Made by a program: the position numbers and the translations under genes. 5,843 nucleotides of DNA from the NCBI GenBank assembly GCA_002401055.1, contig NVRZ01000225.1, forward strand, positions 1 through 5,843. The letters are read 5' to 3'. The DNA comes from Bacteroidota bacterium. GTDB lineage: Bacteria; Bacteroidota; Bacteroidia; NORP154. Position 1 is the first letter of the stretch; each line of letters begins with the position of its first letter. Below the pieces are notes generated by a model, which saw only the letters and a program-made list of their open reading frames with translations, had not been told where the DNA came from and searched no databases. Of this stretch, positions 5,201-5,843 are shown piece after piece.

Positions 5201-5843
5201 TATAATTGTAAGAACGCCGTTGCTCAGTGTTGCAGGAAGGGTATCTGAAATATAACCTGGAGCTGAAAACCGAACATCATAAATTCCGGAGGTGAGGGTT
5301 GCTGTAGCGTAAATTCCACTTGTATCACTTATGGTGGTCACAGAAGTGGAAAGAATGCTAATAGTGGCGCCATTTATTGGAGTTCCGGACATGGAATCCG
5401 TGACTGTCCCCTCTAAATAACAACCCTGAATGTAACTGGCCCCAAGAATGAACAAGCCATTCTCTATATCCGATACCAATACATTTCCCGACGGCAGCCA
5501 GGGATAAACTCCCCAGGCACCATTGTAGCCATTTCCAGAAAAAGACGGACTTGTATCATAGTTCCCAGTTTGAATCATATTGTTAGGCCTGGTAATATCA
5601 TGAATGGTTACACCATCGCGATAATAAGAACTTACAAGGTGATTGCTTATTACATATGTATTGTGGACGATCACATTTGATCCAGGATTGGACTGTATCT
5701 GATCTACCAACGTAATATTACTCAGGTTTGATACGTCATAGGAGGCAATAAATGCATTGCTCTTTTCATCCGTAGTAAAGAGGTAATTGCCATCATCTGA
5801 AATCCAACAATTGTGGGTAAAGTTGCTCGGTGTGGCTTGCGTC
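2291..5843 (-). CDS. Large T9SS-secreted protein: choice-of-anchor B propeller, CarboxypepD_reg-like, jelly-roll and eight SprB repeats (5' end outside window)
   Basis: The frame is open from the right edge to the TAG at 2291-2293, showing 1183 residues (numbered here from the edge). Residues 1-134 are the end of a choice-of-anchor B / LVIVD-type beta-propeller: THNCWISDDGNYLFTTDE, SYYRDGVTIHDI, GAWGVYPWLPSGNVLVSDI and GLFIL. Residues about 140-220 (GTVTDSMSGTPINGATISIL) and 224-310 (LTGQVIEASMGGAISGASV) are carboxypeptidase-regulatory-like beta domains. Residues about 310-482 look like a jelly-roll, with a probable calcium-binding stretch GDDDVDNGNTILSSPIFD. Residues 486-1092 are eight SprB-type repeats. 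Residues about 1103-1183 are a T9SS type A sorting domain (ISIFPNPNNGAFTIE, LEVINAIGQILY, LSNASPGIYQLRI, ending RVVICH). A start at the TTG near 5710 would split the propeller, and open, family-like sequence continues upstream, so the true start and signal peptide lie beyond 5843. SprB itself is a gliding-motility adhesin, but this repeat also occurs in non-motility surface proteins; a surface adhesive or scaffold role is inferred. Confidence 0.95.
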   Translation of the reverse strand, partial: TQATPSNFTHNCWISDDGNYLFTTDEKSNAFIASYDVSNLSNITLVDQIQSNPGSNVIVHNTYVISNHLVSSYYRDGVTIHDITRPNNMIQTGNYDTSPSFSGNGYNGAWGVYPWLPSGNVLVSDIENGLFILGASYIQGCYLEGTVTDSMSGTPINGATISILSTSVTTISDTSGIYATATLTSGIYDVRFSAPGYISDTLPATLSNGVLTIIDAVLLAPTPFTLTGQVIEASMGGAISGASVTIINSDFTYNVTTDGSGNFTITPFYGGTYDVLGGKWLFRSTCFNMYIDSINTVNVIELDSGIYDDFTFNYGWTVSGSATVGVWEKGEPVGTTFGSGDANPDFDVTTDCHDEAYITGNTGGGVGDDDVDNGNTILSSPIFDITQFTEPYVNYYRWFFNDGGSGTPNDVLEVRLYNGITSAIVETVTEATAGNGTWVQRSIRVSDFIAVSSTMQLTFETSDLSGSGHIVEAGVDQFEVGDYGLVTSFSNAMCFGICDGEGVAQVVGGQSPFTYFWDDPGTQSNATATGLCAGLYNILVIDAAGDSATSTVSINQPNQISLSITTTPTCIADVSDASVIALAGVVPYTYMWSDSGSQTTQTATGLSMATYTVTVTDNNGCSNSESVSIGSSIAISVSATGSDPTNCGGADGSSSAVVVDGSSPYTYLWNDPGMQTNASAVGMLAGSYKVIVTDNDGCVDSANVTLAEGVVAPLQMIDSTLVSCIGPNSGSATVEMNGGSSPYSYSWNTTPVQTDSVATGLSVGSYIATIVDNNGCSNTLTVNISAAVDVSVSASAVSPTACGAADGTATATVANGLAPYTYLWNDPSAQTTTTAAGLLSGSYAVTVTDMNGCTDSASVPVDDPGAPVLSLASSTMISCFGESDGAATVSATGGTTPYTYAWGATPVQSNSTAVGLSAGTYAVSVTDSGSCSSSISVIITEPDVVVVDITGSDLSCFESNNGVITAAVNGGTTPYTYTWNTGDSTVPLINLSAGIYILTVSDANGCASFDSTLIMEPVEMVLNNIATIDDAGACQGELTVIVNGGIPPYDYLWDDSLAQTTATADCLCAGMFSCTVTDSTGCSVISSSESPSFASIGDGNLLESSISIFPNPNNGAFTIEMKFNIAAEVELEVINAIGQILYTEKILSTRSHVLNLSNASPGIYQLRIVASTEIIQKRVVICH
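2567..4387 (-). repeat. Eight tandem SprB-type protein repeats inside the large CDS
   Basis: Repeat spans on the minus strand, first to last in the protein: 4387-4172, 4171-3947, 3946-3716, 3715-3482, 3481-3248, 3247-3014, 3013-2789 and 2788-2567. Each has the core C..(x)DG.a.....G..PY.Y.W......T....GL.aG.Y.v.VtD..GC, about 72-78 residues. The match is to the SprB repeat family seen in Bacteroidota surface proteins. Repeats 3 and 5 share PT(N/A)CG(G/A)ADG and PYTYLWNDP; repeats 4 and 6 share TPVQ and a GLS(V/A)G(S/T)Y stretch. At DNA level the W-containing stretch is also alike (for example near 3825-3850 and 3360-3385). Repeat 1 lacks the final GC and repeat 8 has extra cysteines. Confidence 0.9.

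Noticed and set aside
5708..5710. TTG as the start of the large minus-strand gene
   Set aside because: It would cut the choice-of-anchor B propeller, lose THNCWISDDGNYLFTTDE and leave no signal peptide for a T9SS protein. The frame stays open to the window edge.

Overview
The window looks like Bacteroidota DNA, most likely a marine or freshwater flavobacterium-like lineage or a metagenomic relative. The evidence is two genes whose products end in type A sorting domains of the type IX secretion system (T9SS), a large protein with SprB-type repeats, the Bacteroidota 'choice-of-anchor B' fold, AT-rich intergenic DNA and no clear Shine-Dalgarno sequences. The species cannot be named from this sequence.

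Layout, left to right. Positions 1-104 (minus strand) hold a fragment of an NAD-dependent sugar epimerase/dehydratase. From about 115 to 1200 (plus strand) runs a von Willebrand factor A (VWA) domain gene that has lost its 5' part, including the first metal-binding motif. The two fragments point away from each other, both lack their 5' halves, and meet within about 10 bases, so this is a rearrangement breakpoint or an assembly misjoin. The VWA gene converges on a 228-residue secreted protein gene (1319-2005, minus), with a likely bidirectional terminator and a second perfect hairpin between them. Next comes a 285-base gap carrying a 114-base cloverleaf-like palindrome (2147-2260) of the intergenic repeat class that begins CGTCATTGCGAG. 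The rest (2291 to the right edge, minus) is the 3' end of a very large cell-surface or secreted protein gene.

The large protein reads, in order: end of a choice-of-anchor B beta-propeller, two carboxypeptidase-regulatory-like beta domains, a jelly-roll-like domain, eight SprB-type repeats of about 72-78 residues, and a T9SS type A sorting domain. Its start lies beyond the right edge. Repeats 3-4 and 5-6 look like a duplicated two-repeat block.

The two minus-strand genes probably both make T9SS cargo: proteins exported through the inner membrane, moved across the outer membrane by T9SS, and then anchored or released. Nothing else shows a shared pathway. I do not see a complete new system here; the items most worth checking are the breakpoint at about 105-118, the structured palindrome, and the repeat history of the large protein.
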